64,000 bases of DNA, taken from Myxococcus landrumus (GTDB lineage Bacteria > Myxococcota > Myxococcia > Myxococcales > Myxococcaceae). The notes beneath the pieces are model-generated. The model was given only the letters and a program-made list of their open reading frames with translations, was not told the DNA's origin and ran no database searches. Made by a program: the position numbers and the translations under genes. Location: NCBI RefSeq assembly GCF_017301635.1, contig NZ_CP071091.1, positions 3,174,001-3,238,000 of the forward strand. Reading direction: 5' to 3'. The stretch's first letter is position 1, and each line of letters begins with the position of its first letter. This document shows, one piece after another, positions 1-8,163 of this stretch.

Positions 1-604
1 GGTACATGCCCATGCGGTAGAGCGACTTGGCCAGCACGTAGCGCGCCTCCGTGTGCAGGCCCGCGAGCTTCGGGTCCGCCAGGAGCTCGTGCGCCGCCAT
101 GGCGGCCTTCTCGTACTCGTCGTTCTTGAAGAGGCTGATGGCGATTTCCAGCCGCTGACGGTCCGCCGACTTGCCGGACACGTCCACCGCGTCGAAGGAC
201 ATGGTGGGCGCGGGGGCCTTGGGGGCCTCCTGCGTCAGGTCCAGCCCGAAGCCGCCACCCTGCGCGGAAGCAGGCGGCTGCGCGGGCGTGGGAGCAGGCG
301 GGGTGGACGTGGCCTCGGCGGGAGCCGCCGGGGTCGCCACCGCGGGAGCCACGGGGGAAGGAGCGGACGTCTCCTCGGCGGTGGCCTCCGGCTCCGCGGC
401 GGGCGTCTTGCCCTTCGCGTTGCGCGTCGACTTCTTCTTCGACTTGGAGGAGGACTTCGCCGACGAGGCGCCCTTCTTCTTCTTCTTGGACTTGGACTGA
501 CCACCCAGGTCCAGTCCTTCGAAGTTCTGGGCGAAGGAAGGAGCCGACCACGCGAGCGCGAGCCCGAGGACGGCGAGACGGATGAGCCTGAAGGAGCGCA
601 TCAT
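1..604 (-). CDS. gltC: GltC-like periplasmic TPR protein of the gliding machinery (N-terminal part only)
   Basis: The start codon is at 604 and the gene runs off the left edge. The first ~26 residues form a signal peptide (basic start, hydrophobic core, SFA-Q at the end). A lysine/serine-rich stretch and a long Ala/Pro/Thr-rich linker follow, and TPR-type helices begin near residue 150 (motif SLFKNDEYEKAA). In Myxococcus GltC is a soluble periplasmic TPR protein that works with the outer-membrane barrels GltA and GltB in the Agl-Glt gliding complex. The start overlaps the gltA stop as ATGA, which implies translational coupling. The short motif GLDL occurs twice in the N-terminal region. The name rests on gene order (gltB-gltA-gltC) and domain type; the C-terminal TPR region is not visible. 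Confidence 0.6.
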   Translation of the reverse strand, partial: MMRSFRLIRLAVLGLALAWSAPSFAQNFEGLDLGGQSKSKKKKKGASSAKSSSKSKKKSTRNAKGKTPAAEPEATAEETSAPSPVAPAVATPAAPAEATSTPPAPTPAQPPASAQGGGFGLDLTQEAPKAPAPTMSFDAVDVSGKSADRQRLEIAISLFKNDEYEKAAMAAHELLADPKLAGLHTEARYVLAKSLYRMGMY

Positions 605-1374
605 GACTCGGGATTGGACGAGGGGAAGAAGAAGGACACACCCAGCTCGAACAGGAGCTGGTTGCGCAGGAAGTTTTCGCCGCGGCCCTTCTCCACGTAG
701 ATGAGGTCCCGCACCTCCGTGCGCAGCGTCACCCACCGGTTGAAGAAGAAGCGCATGCCCACGCCGACGTTGCCGCCGGGCGTGAGGTAGTTCTTCGCCA
801 GCGTGTCGGTCTGGTCATCCAGGTCCGGCCCCCGGTACTGGACCGCGGACGCGCCGACGACGCCGTACAGGTCGAAGTGGACGAACTTCTCCGCCAGGAG
901 CGACAGCTTGCCGTAGATGGGCGCCCACTGGACGTCCACGCCGCCAATCAGCTTGATCTGCCCGGGAGCGTCCCCGTCCAGGTCCTCCATCTTGGGCGAG
1001 ACACACCCGCGCGTGTCGCCATCCCCGAACTCGCAGATCTGCGCCGCGCCGGACACCGCGTTCATCGCGTAGCCCGCACGCAGGCTCACGCCGATCGTCT
1101 CGACGGGGTGGTAGGTGAGCGTGCCGCCGAAGATGTACTTGGTGAAGAACGCGTCGCGCAGCGACAGCGTCGCCGAGGGGCTGAACTCGAAGCGGCCCTT
1201 CTTGAGGAACACGTGGCCCGACACGGGGCGCACGCGGTCGCGCAAGGGACCCATCCGGTCCTTGTCCACCTCTGAGACGTCACCAGCCTCCTCCTCTTCG
1301 GAGGTGGCCTGCGCCTGCGAAAGCACGGGCGCCATGAGACACAGCGCGACCAGCCAACGATGGAGCGTCTTCAT
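601..1374 (-). CDS. gltA: GltA-like outer-membrane beta-barrel protein of the gliding machinery
   Basis: This encodes 257 residues with a clear signal peptide (MKTLHRWLVALCLMAPVLSQ, then AQA). An acidic linker (TSEEEEAGDVSEVDKDR) precedes a region of alternating beta strands typical of a small outer-membrane barrel, starting at the conserved KKGRFEF segment. It is a paralogue of the upstream gene, sharing KKGRFE and the following strand pattern. Known GltA and GltB are integral outer-membrane barrels that join the inner-membrane motor to the cell surface at focal adhesions. Four-base ATGA overlaps on both sides place it in one operon. Which paralogue is GltA and which is GltB is inferred from gene order alone. 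Confidence 0.62.
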   Translation of the reverse strand: MKTLHRWLVALCLMAPVLSQAQATSEEEEAGDVSEVDKDRMGPLRDRVRPVSGHVFLKKGRFEFSPSATLSLRDAFFTKYIFGGTLTYHPVETIGVSLRAGYAMNAVSGAAQICEFGDGDTRGCVSPKMEDLDGDAPGQIKLIGGVDVQWAPIYGKLSLLAEKFVHFDLYGVVGASAVQYRGPDLDDQTDTLAKNYLTPGGNVGVGMRFFFNRWVTLRTEVRDLIYVEKGRGENFLRNQLLFELGVSFFFPSSNPES

Positions 1375-2195
1375 TCCGAGTCCCTCCCCGTCGAGCTGAA
1401 GGGCAGGAACAGCGAGATGCCGGCGTTGAGAGTCATCATGTTCTGGATGGCCCCGTTCGCGCTGCCCAGGGGCTGATCCACATAGGAGGTGTTGATGAGC
1501 GCCACGTTCACGGCCACGAAGTCCTTGGCCACGAAGCGCATGCCCAGGCCCAGGTCCGCGGCGGGGTTGAGCCCGCGGCCCGGCAGCGAGGAGGTCTCCG
1601 TCTTCACCACGCCCACGCCCGCGAGCAGGTAGCCGTCGAAGTGCAGGATGGAGTTGAGGAAGGCCACCTTGCCGTACAGCGGGCTCCACTCGACGTCGCC
1701 CATCGCGGACCACTCGGGCACCGAGTTGTAGATCTTCGCGAAGTAGGCGTCCTTGGCCAGGCGCACGTCATCCGACGGGACGACCTGCATCAGCGTGCCA
1801 CGCGCGGAGATGGCCAGCGTGTCCGCCAGGTAGTAGGCGCCCCGCAGGGACGCGCCCACCTTGGAATAGAACGGGTCGTTGACGGAGATGCTGATGAGGG
1901 GCGTCAGCTCGAAGCGCCCCTTCTTCCGGTACACCTTGCGCTGGACGCTCTTCACCCGGTCCTCCTGGGTGATGTCCGTCAGCGGCAGGAAAGCCTCTGG
2001 GGGTGGAGCCTCTTCCTCGGCGGGGCGGGAGGCCGTCGCTGCGGGCGCGGCTTCCTCCGCCGGCGGCGGCGTGGGGGATTCTTCCGATTTGGGCGTGGTC
2101 TCTTCCGTGAGGTCGAGTCCCATGCCCTCCTGGCTCTGCGCAGGTGCCAGACCGGGCACCAGGCACAGCACGAGCAGCAACGTGTGGCGATTCAA
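1371..2195 (-). CDS. gltB: GltB-like outer-membrane beta-barrel protein of the gliding machinery
   Basis: I chose the TTG at 2195 because it starts directly at a signal peptide (LNRHTLLLVLCLVPGLAPAQ) and gives 274 residues. An in-frame ATG at 2279 would add a basic, low-quality extension. After the signal comes GMGLDLTEE, a Pro/Ala/Glu-rich linker, then beta-strand-rich sequence beginning at RKKGRFEL that aligns by eye with the gltA product. This fits the myxobacterial outer-membrane beta-barrel family to which GltA and GltB belong. It is the first gene of the leftward gltB-gltA-gltC operon and diverges from the lipoprotein gene at 2454. Confidence 0.6.
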   Translation of the reverse strand: MNRHTLLLVLCLVPGLAPAQSQEGMGLDLTEETTPKSEESPTPPPAEEAAPAATASRPAEEEAPPPEAFLPLTDITQEDRVKSVQRKVYRKKGRFELTPLISISVNDPFYSKVGASLRGAYYLADTLAISARGTLMQVVPSDDVRLAKDAYFAKIYNSVPEWSAMGDVEWSPLYGKVAFLNSILHFDGYLLAGVGVVKTETSSLPGRGLNPAADLGLGMRFVAKDFVAVNVALINTSYVDQPLGSANGAIQNMMTLNAGISLFLPFSSTGRDSE

Positions 2196-2263
2196 ACCGG
2201 GGGCTCCGTGGGGAGGGGGGGAAAGACTCCACCGGGGGTTCAGCGCGACTCTTCTGCCTCTCC

Positions 2264-2292
2264 ATCCTATCGGCCACATTCCCGAGCAGCAA
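2264..2292 (-). promoter_or_regulatory. Candidate sigma-70-type promoter for gltB-gltA-gltC
   Basis: Read on the minus strand, TTGCTG (2292-2287) and TAGGAT (2269-2264) are separated by 17 bases. This would start transcription near 2257, about 60 bases before the chosen TTG start of gltB. The -35 is weak, so it is a candidate only. Confidence 0.35.
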
Positions 2293-2373
2293 CCGCCCTG
2301 AATGTCCCTGTCCTCTCCGTATCTCTTCGGTATTCCTGAACAATTCCAGGTGGAACACCGCGAAGCTCGGGCG

Positions 2374-2401
2374 TTGGCGTCACAAGGTGCTGTGCTACCC
2401 T
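2374..2401 (+). promoter_or_regulatory. Candidate extended -10 promoter for gltK
   Basis: TTGGCG (2374-2379) and TACCCT (2396-2401) are separated by 16 bases, with a TG one base before the -10 (TGCTACCCT) that would act as an extended -10. The predicted start lies about 45 bases upstream of the gltK ATG. Confidence 0.38.
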
Positions 2402-2453
2402 GGGCAGGTCAGTCGTGGGTCCCCGTGCCCCCTCCCCCCATTGTCGAGGTCTC

Positions 2454-2981
2454 ATGAAGATGTCCATGCGAGCCGCCCTCCTCGTATCCACCGCGTTGTT
2501 GCTGGGTGGGTGCAGCGTGAGCAGCGAGATTGGCAAGCGATGCAACCTGGTCCGGAAGGCCACCCCCGAGGAGCTCGCGGCGGGTTCCGACAAGACCATC
2601 AATCTGCTGGAGGGCGAAATCGCGGACCGGCAGGACTTCATCTCCTTTGGTGCCCCCCTGTGCGAGGACCTCATCTGCGTGAGGGATCAGGACTTCCCGC
2701 GCGCGCGCAACGCGGACGGCTCACTGAACGAGGCCGCCGCCGCGGAGGGCTACTGCAGCAAGCCCTGCGTGAACGGCGCCGCCAAGACCTGTGAAGTGTC
2801 GGATACGTCCGATGTGGAGCCGAACCTGCCGGGCCGCATGTCGTGCCGCTCCCTGCTGCTGGACCAGGAGACGCTCGACGCGCTGCGCGCCGCGGATGAG
2901 GGGTTCTACCGGAACACCTTTGGAGAGAACAACTCGCCCTACTTCTGCGCGGGCGCGCTCAACTCCGGGAAGGGTGGCTGA
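2454..2981 (+). CDS. gltK: GltK-like cysteine-rich outer-membrane lipoprotein
   Basis: The ATG at 2454 gives a 175-residue protein with a classic lipoprotein signal (MKMSMRAALLVSTALLLGGC; lipobox LGGC, lipidated Cys20). Eight further cysteines follow (one in GKRC, others in pairs such as CEDLIC and CSKPC), which suggests disulfide bonds in the periplasm or at the surface. No enzymatic motif is visible. In Myxococcus the lipoprotein gene gltK lies beside gltB-gltA-gltC and its product belongs to the outer-membrane gliding module. The name therefore rests on this neighbourhood plus the lipobox. A longer in-frame start at 2415 lacks signal-peptide sense. Confidence 0.6.
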   Translation: MKMSMRAALLVSTALLLGGCSVSSEIGKRCNLVRKATPEELAAGSDKTINLLEGEIADRQDFISFGAPLCEDLICVRDQDFPRARNADGSLNEAAAAEGYCSKPCVNGAAKTCEVSDTSDVEPNLPGRMSCRSLLLDQETLDALRAADEGFYRNTFGENNSPYFCAGALNSGKGG

Positions 2982-3029
2982 CACTTTCCGGCGCGGGGCG
3001 TAGACCTTTTCCCGCGCATGGTTCGTAAA

Positions 3030-3065
3030 GGCAGGGCCCGCGTCGCAAGCGCAAGGAGCCCTGCC
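3030..3065 (+). promoter_or_regulatory. Hairpin overlapping the ribosome-binding site of the VWA gene
   Basis: GGCAGGGC (3030-3037) pairs perfectly with GCCCTGCC (3058-3065). The AAGGAG ribosome-binding site (3053-3058) sits at the end of the loop and touches the right arm, 9 bases before the ATG at 3068. The structure could act as a gltK terminator or as a translational control element. Confidence 0.4.
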
Positions 3066-3067
3066 TC

Positions 3068-4492
3068 ATGAACCGAACGGTCCTCTTCCTCTCCCTGGCG
3101 GGAAGTCTCGCTCTCGCTGCCCTCGTGTTGGGGCTGCCCCAGGTGACCCAGCCGAGGAAGGAGCCCCCCACCGAGGTCGCGGTTCCTCCTCGCCCTCCCC
3201 CTCCGCCGCCCCTCCAGAACACGCCGGGCTCGCTGACGATGACGAGCCGGCTGTCGCATCCGTACGTGCCCTCGGGCACCTCGGAGGTGTTCGCGACGGT
3301 GGACCTGACGGGCGCGGAGGTTCCTGGCGCGAAGCGCAGCCCGGTGAACCTGGCGCTGGTCATCGACCGCTCCGGCTCCATGTCCGGCTACAAGCTGGCG
3401 CAGGCGAAGCAGGCCGCGCGGCACCTCGTGGGACTGCTGCGCGAGGAGGACCGGCTGGCCATCGTCCACTACGGCTCGGACGTGAAGAGCCTGCCCGCAG
3501 CGAGCGTCACGCCCGCGCAGCGCGAGCGGATGCTCCAGTACGTGGACGGCATCTGGGATGACGGTGGCACCAACATCGGCGCGGGCCTGTCCGCGGGCCG
3601 CTTCCAGCTCTCCACCGCGCAGAGCGAGTTCAAGGTCAACCGGCTCATCCTCATGAGCGACGGCCAGCCCACCGAGGGCATCACGGACAACGACGGACTC
3701 ACCCGGCTGGTGCAGGAGCTGCGGGCCTCCGGTGTCACGGTGAGCTCCATCGGCGTGGGCACCGACTTCAACGAGGACCTCATGCAGGGCTTCGCGGAGT
3801 ACGGCGGCGGCGCGTACGGCTTCCTCGAGGACGCGGGGCAGCTCGCCGCCCTCTTCCAGAAGGACTTGCAGCAGGCCTCCACGAGCGTCGCGCGCGGCGT
3901 GTCGCTCACCTTCACGCTGCCCCCGGGGACATCGCTGGGCGAGGTGCTTGGCTACAACGCGCGCCAGTCCGGCAATCAGGTCACCGTGGCGCTGCCGGAC
4001 TTCTCCGCCGGCCAGCTCGAGCGCGTCGTCGTGCGGCTGGTGACGACCGGCGAGAGCGTGGGCCAGACAGTGCGCGTTCTGGACCTGAAGCTCGTGTACA
4101 CCGACCTCATCCGCAACGTGGGCACGGAAAACAATGCCGCCCTGTCCGCCGTGGTGACGGACCGCGCCGAGGAGGTGCTTGCCCGGCAGGACAAGGACGC
4201 GACGCTGTACTCGGTGCGGGCGCGCAGCGCGGCCAACCTCAAGAAGGCCGCCGAGGCGATGAGCGAAGGGCGCCGCGAAGAGGCCGCGCTCTACATCCGC
4301 CAGAACCAGGACATGTTCGACCAGGCCAGCGCGGTGGCGGGTCCCGCCGCCGTGGCTCCGGAGAAGGCCGCGCAGCAGGCCACGCTGGATGAGTACGAGA
4401 GCGCCACCAGCGACGAACAGATGCGCTCGGCCGTCAAGCGCTCCAAGGCCAAGGCCCTGCGCGACTTCGGGCGCGTGGGCTCCACGTACTGA
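3068..4492 (+). CDS. Exported von Willebrand factor A-domain protein
   Basis: This encodes 474 residues: an N-terminal signal or anchor segment (about residues 4-24), a proline-rich linker with a run of eight prolines interrupted once (about 40-48), then a VWA domain from about residue 92. The metal-ion-dependent adhesion site looks complete: D100-R-S102-G-S104, a Thr in DDGGTNIG, and an Asp in LMSDGQPTEG. The C-terminal ~200 residues are beta-rich, then helical and charged. VWA proteins of this kind usually mediate protein or surface binding. It lies 86 bp after gltK on the same strand, which hints at a cell-surface role. No lipobox is visible. The function is unproven. Confidence 0.75.
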   Translation: MNRTVLFLSLAGSLALAALVLGLPQVTQPRKEPPTEVAVPPRPPPPPPLQNTPGSLTMTSRLSHPYVPSGTSEVFATVDLTGAEVPGAKRSPVNLALVIDRSGSMSGYKLAQAKQAARHLVGLLREEDRLAIVHYGSDVKSLPAASVTPAQRERMLQYVDGIWDDGGTNIGAGLSAGRFQLSTAQSEFKVNRLILMSDGQPTEGITDNDGLTRLVQELRASGVTVSSIGVGTDFNEDLMQGFAEYGGGAYGFLEDAGQLAALFQKDLQQASTSVARGVSLTFTLPPGTSLGEVLGYNARQSGNQVTVALPDFSAGQLERVVVRLVTTGESVGQTVRVLDLKLVYTDLIRNVGTENNAALSAVVTDRAEEVLARQDKDATLYSVRARSAANLKKAAEAMSEGRREEAALYIRQNQDMFDQASAVAGPAAVAPEKAAQQATLDEYESATSDEQMRSAVKRSKAKALRDFGRVGSTY

Positions 4493-4836
4493 AGCACCTC
4501 ATCCACTTCGCGCTCGCTCCTCCCCACGTCCCGCCTCGGACGTGCGGAGGCGCTTGCGCATGCGCGGTGTCACGAATGCGTGACGACCGACGACGACAGC
4601 GGGAACCGAAGCAGCGACGTCACGTGCCTCGCGGCAAACCACCGTCTCCAGGCGTCCTGAGGCAAACAGTCGATGTGCGCCGACACGCCATGACGCTGGA
4701 CCTTGGAATAGTCTGGCCTGTCTGGATTCACAGCAGTCGAACGGCCAGGCGCACGACGCAGCTCGCCAGGATTGGCTGGAGTCGGAGCGAGCATTAGCCC
4801 GGTGTGTGTGCACGCGAGCGGCGGGCGACTTCCAGG
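4493..4836. other. Non-coding stretch between the VWA gene and the purE promoter
   Basis: No open frame here has a credible start, ribosome-binding site or recognisable product. The only structure noted is a 10-base palindrome, GCGCATGCGC, at 4556-4565. No tRNA, riboswitch or transposon remnant was recognised. Confidence 0.5.
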
Positions 4837-4866
4837 TTGACCACTGGAATGGCCCGGCCCTATCTC
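4837..4866 (+). promoter_or_regulatory. Candidate promoter for purE-purK-ybaK
   Basis: TTGACC (4837-4842) and TATCTC (4861-4866) are separated by 18 bases, ending 47 bases before the purE ATG. Confidence 0.42.
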
Positions 4867-4913
4867 CGCGTTCCTCCTGGCTTCGGCTGGAGAACGCACG
4901 GAGGCTGGACCGA

Positions 4914-5411
4914 ATGGCGAGCGGCAATACCCCTTGGGTCGGGGTCATCATGGGTGGCAAGAGCGACCTGGAGTACCTGCAGCCTGGCATCGACGTGCTG
5001 AAGGAGCTGGGCATCCCTCACGAGGTGCGAGTGGTCTCCGCGCACCGCACGCCGGACTGGATGATGGAGTACGCATCCACCGCCGAGTCTCGTGGCCTGT
5101 CGCTCATCATCGCCGCGGCGGGAGGCGCGGCCCACCTGCCAGGCATGGTGTCCAGCAAGACGCTGCTGCCCGTCATCGGCGTGCCCATGCCCACCACGTT
5201 GCTCAACGGCATCGACGCCCTGCTGTCCATCGTGCAGATGCCCAAGGGCGTGCCCGTGGGGACGCAGGCCATCGGCAAGCCCGGCGCGGCCAACGCCGCC
5301 CTTCATGCCGCGTCCATCCTCGCGCTCAAGTACCCGGAGCTGCGCGAGCGGCTGGCCGCCTGGCGCAAGGCGCGCACCGACGAAGTGCTCGCGCATCGGG
5401 AGCTGTCATGA
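4914..5411 (+). CDS. purE: N5-carboxyaminoimidazole ribonucleotide mutase
   Basis: PurE converts N5-CAIR to CAIR in purine biosynthesis. The 165-residue length is normal for bacterial class I PurE. Family motifs are present: [12 protein letters not shown] at the start, [10 protein letters not shown] with the catalytic His, [13 protein letters not shown], and the GVPM loop. The ATG at 4914 is preceded by GGAG (4900-4903). An in-frame extension back to 4806 has no family similarity and would span the candidate promoter. The stop overlaps the purK start (ATGA), so the two consecutive steps of the pathway are translationally coupled. Confidence 0.95.
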   Translation: MASGNTPWVGVIMGGKSDLEYLQPGIDVLKELGIPHEVRVVSAHRTPDWMMEYASTAESRGLSLIIAAAGGAAHLPGMVSSKTLLPVIGVPMPTTLLNGIDALLSIVQMPKGVPVGTQAIGKPGAANAALHAASILALKYPELRERLAAWRKARTDEVLAHRELS

Positions 5412-6550
5412 GCTCTCGCGTGGTGCTGCCGGGTGGAACCATTGGCATCCTGGGCGGTGGCCAGTTGGGGCGCATGATGGCCCTCTCCGCGCGCACCCTG
5501 GGCTTCCAGGTGCAGACGCTGGACCCGGATGCCTCGTGCCCCTCGCGCTCCGTGGTGGACCGCTGCATCACCGCGTCGTTCGCGGACATCGCCGCCGCCG
5601 AGGACCTGGCCAAGGGCTGCGACACGGTGACGCTCGAAATCGAGAAGGTGCCCCTGGCCACGCTGGAGGCGGTGGCGCGTCACACGCCCATGCGTCCGGG
5701 CGCCTCCGTGCTGCACATCATCCAGCACCGGGGCCGGCAGAAGGGCTGGCTCGCGCGGAACAACTTCCCCGTGGGCCCGTGGCGCGAGGCGCACTCCGCC
5801 CATGAGCTGGCGCAGGCCATCGAAGCGCTCGGAGGCCGCTGCTTCGTGAAGTCCAGCGAGGGCGGCTACGACGGACGCGGCCAGGTGGAGGTGAAGTCCG
5901 CCGCCGAGGCCCCCGCGGCCTGGCGCGAGCTGGGTGAGCGCTCCGTCGTCGTGGAGGCCGCACTGGACCTCCAGTCGGAGCTGTCCGTGCTGGTCGCGCG
6001 CAGCCCCAAGGGCGAGATGGCGGTGTACCCCCCCGCCTTCAATCACCACGAGGAGCGCATCCTCGCGTGGTCGTTGCTCCCAGGTCCCCTTCCCACGCAC
6101 GTGGCCGAGCGCGCGACCGAGCTGGCGCGTGGCATCACCGAGGCACTCCAGGTCGAGGGCCTCCTCGTGCTGGAGCTCTTCCTGCTGCGCGATGGAACCG
6201 TGCTGGTCAACGAGCTGGCGCCCCGTCCGCACAACAGCTTCCACTCGACCGAGGTCGCCTGCCTCACCTCGCAGTTCGAGCAGGCCGTGCGCGCGGCGTG
6301 CAACCTGCCGCTGGGCTCGGTGGAGGTGGTGCGCCCCGCGGCCATCGTCAACCTCCTGGGTGACTTGTGGCTTCGCGAGGGAGGCCCTCGCTTCGAGGAC
6401 GCCCTGGCGCTCCCCGGCGTGCGGCTGCACCTGTACGGCAAGCGCGACGCGCGCAAGGGCCGGAAGATGGGCCACTTGTCCGCGGTCGGCACCACGCCTG
6501 AAGATGCGCTCGCGCGAGTGAAGGCCGCGGCCGCCGTGCTCGGAGTCTGA
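5408..6550 (+). CDS. purK: N5-carboxyaminoimidazole ribonucleotide synthase
   Basis: This is an ATP-grasp enzyme that carboxylates AIR with ATP and bicarbonate to give N5-CAIR, the substrate of PurE. It has 380 residues. Visible motifs are the N-terminal dinucleotide-like GGGQLGRM, the ATP-grasp segment [14 protein letters not shown], and [13 protein letters not shown] near the metal site. The start overlaps the purE stop by four bases. The substrate-side segment reads LEIEKVP where many homologues have an Asn (ENVP type), a minor variation. It ends 7 bases before ybaK. Confidence 0.93.
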   Translation: MSSRVVLPGGTIGILGGGQLGRMMALSARTLGFQVQTLDPDASCPSRSVVDRCITASFADIAAAEDLAKGCDTVTLEIEKVPLATLEAVARHTPMRPGASVLHIIQHRGRQKGWLARNNFPVGPWREAHSAHELAQAIEALGGRCFVKSSEGGYDGRGQVEVKSAAEAPAAWRELGERSVVVEAALDLQSELSVLVARSPKGEMAVYPPAFNHHEERILAWSLLPGPLPTHVAERATELARGITEALQVEGLLVLELFLLRDGTVLVNELAPRPHNSFHSTEVACLTSQFEQAVRAACNLPLGSVEVVRPAAIVNLLGDLWLREGGPRFEDALALPGVRLHLYGKRDARKGRKMGHLSAVGTTPEDALARVKAAAAVLGV

Positions 6551-6557
6551 CGACATC

Positions 6558-7034
6558 ATGAAGACCAATGCCGCGCGGCTGCTCGACTCCCTGGGCGTGA
6601 AGTACTCGCTGCGCGACTACGAGGTCGACCTCGAGGACCAGTCCGCGGAGTCCGTCGCCGCCAAGGTCGGAATGCCAGCCGAGCAGGTGTTCAAGACCCT
6701 CGTCGCCCGGGGAGACCGCACGGGCGTGCTCATGGCGGTGGTGCCCGGCAACGCGGAGCTGGACCTCAAGGCGCTCGCGCGGCTGAGCGGAGACCGCAAG
6801 GTGGACACCGTGCCGCTCAAGGAGCTCCAGCCCCTCACCGGCTACGTGCGCGGGGGCTGCACGGCCTTTGGCGGCAAGAAGGACTATCCCGTCTACGTCG
6901 ACGAGACGATGGAGCTGTTCGACGAGGTGGCCGTGTCCGCCGGCATCCGAGGCACTCAGCTGGTGCTCGCGCCCGCCGACTACCTCCGGGTGACGAAGGC
7001 CAAGGTGGGCCCCATCTCCCGCGACAAGGCCTGA
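6558..7034 (+). CDS. ybaK: Cys-tRNA(Pro)/Cys-tRNA deacylase, YbaK/EbsC family
   Basis: This 158-residue single-domain editing protein hydrolyses mischarged Cys-tRNA(Pro) in trans. Family features are the N-terminal helix with LDSLGVKYSLRDYEVD, the AEQVFKTLV segment containing the conserved Lys, the strand LMAVVPGNAELDLK, and the GYVRGGCTAFG loop followed by KKDYPVYVDE. It starts 7 bases after purK and probably shares its transcript. A link to purine synthesis is not expected, so the grouping looks like shared housekeeping expression. Confidence 0.88.
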   Translation: MKTNAARLLDSLGVKYSLRDYEVDLEDQSAESVAAKVGMPAEQVFKTLVARGDRTGVLMAVVPGNAELDLKALARLSGDRKVDTVPLKELQPLTGYVRGGCTAFGGKKDYPVYVDETMELFDEVAVSAGIRGTQLVLAPADYLRVTKAKVGPISRDKA

Positions 7035-7062
7035 GCGGCCCCAAGGGCGCGGCTCGCTCGAC

Positions 7063-8091
7063 TCAGGTCGAGGCGCCCTGCTCCGGCACGAAGAGCACCT
7101 TGCCAGACGTCATGTCCGCGGAGGCGATGCGCACCGCTTCGCCCGCGGACTCCAGCGGGAGCCGCGCGCGCACGGGCGTCTCCAGCTCGCGCCCCACGAG
7201 GGACGGCACGCCCATCAGGGCCTTGAGCTGCTCGCGGCCGAAGCCCCTGCGAGCCCACTCCGACAGCGCGAACCCGTCCACCGTCTTGCGTCCGAAGATG
7301 ACGTCGCCCGGGTCGATGCGGCACTCCTGCTCCGACAGCGCGCCGTACACCGTCACCCGGCCGCCCTCCGGCAACGCGCTGAGCAACTGCCCCGTCAGCC
7401 GTCCCGCCACCGCGTCGAAGGCCAGCGTCACCTTGAGCTGGTGACACATCAGCCGCAGCCGCTCCTGGAACTCGGGCTCGTCGCTGCTCAGCACGTGCTC
7501 CGCGCCCAGCCCACGCAACAACTCCACCTGCTCGGCGCGCCGCACCACGTGCACCATGGGGAGGCCTCGGCGACGAGCCAGTGCGCCCAGCATGCGCCCC
7601 ACGCTGCTCGCCGCCGCCGTCTGCGCCAGCGCGACGTGTTGTCCCGCGCGAGCGCGCTCCATCAACACCCACGCGGTGAAGGGATTCACGAAGAGGCTGG
7701 CACCCTGCTCGTTGGTGATGTGCGCGCGCAACGGAATGCACTGCTGCAACGGCACCACCGCGTACTCCGCCCACAACCCATCTCCGCCCACCGGCGCCAC
7801 ACACGCCACGCGACGGCCCACGAGCAACTGCCCCGCCAGGCCACCGGAGGCCACCACCGTGCCACTGCCCTCGAAGCCCGGCACGGCCGGCAGCGAGTTG
7901 CGGATGCCGTACTGCCCCCGCACGAACTGGAGATCCGCCGGGTTGATGGGCGACGCGGCCATGCGCACCAGCACCTGTCCGGCCGTGGGACGAGGCACCG
8001 CGCGGCGCTGCACCTGGAGCGATTCGGGACGCCCGTCATAGGCGTTGAGGACCAGCGCGCGCATCGCAACGGGGACAGGGGGGGCTTTCAT
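7063..8091 (-). CDS. Zinc-independent MDR-family NADPH:quinone reductase-like oxidoreductase
   Basis: This encodes 342 residues of the medium-chain dehydrogenase/reductase superfamily. The N-terminal GroES-like half contains SPINPADLQFVRGQYG and PAVPGFEGSGTV. The Rossmann half carries the AASSVGRMLGALARRRG cofactor loop and FDAVAGRLTG. Structural and catalytic zinc cysteines are absent, which places it with quinone reductases or trans-2-enoyl reductases such as ETR1/MECR rather than alcohol dehydrogenases. The substrate cannot be read from the sequence. A second in-frame ATG at 8064 starts at the conserved MRALVLNAYD and may be the true start. It is convergent with ybaK and divergent from the gene at 8164. 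Confidence 0.8.
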   Translation of the reverse strand: MKAPPVPVAMRALVLNAYDGRPESLQVQRRAVPRPTAGQVLVRMAASPINPADLQFVRGQYGIRNSLPAVPGFEGSGTVVASGGLAGQLLVGRRVACVAPVGGDGLWAEYAVVPLQQCIPLRAHITNEQGASLFVNPFTAWVLMERARAGQHVALAQTAAASSVGRMLGALARRRGLPMVHVVRRAEQVELLRGLGAEHVLSSDEPEFQERLRLMCHQLKVTLAFDAVAGRLTGQLLSALPEGGRVTVYGALSEQECRIDPGDVIFGRKTVDGFALSEWARRGFGREQLKALMGVPSLVGRELETPVRARLPLESAGEAVRIASADMTSGKVLFVPEQGAST

Positions 8092-8163
8092 CCGGCAGAC
8101 CTTTTAATTCGCCCAGACGTGAAAGGGGGAGCCCCTCGCCTACCTCCCGGTGCTGGAGTGTCG

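Noticed and set aside
4806..4913. An upstream in-frame extension of purE.
   Set aside because: It has no PurE similarity, lacks a ribosome-binding site and would cover the likely promoter; the ATG at 4914 has GGAG and starts at the family N-terminus.
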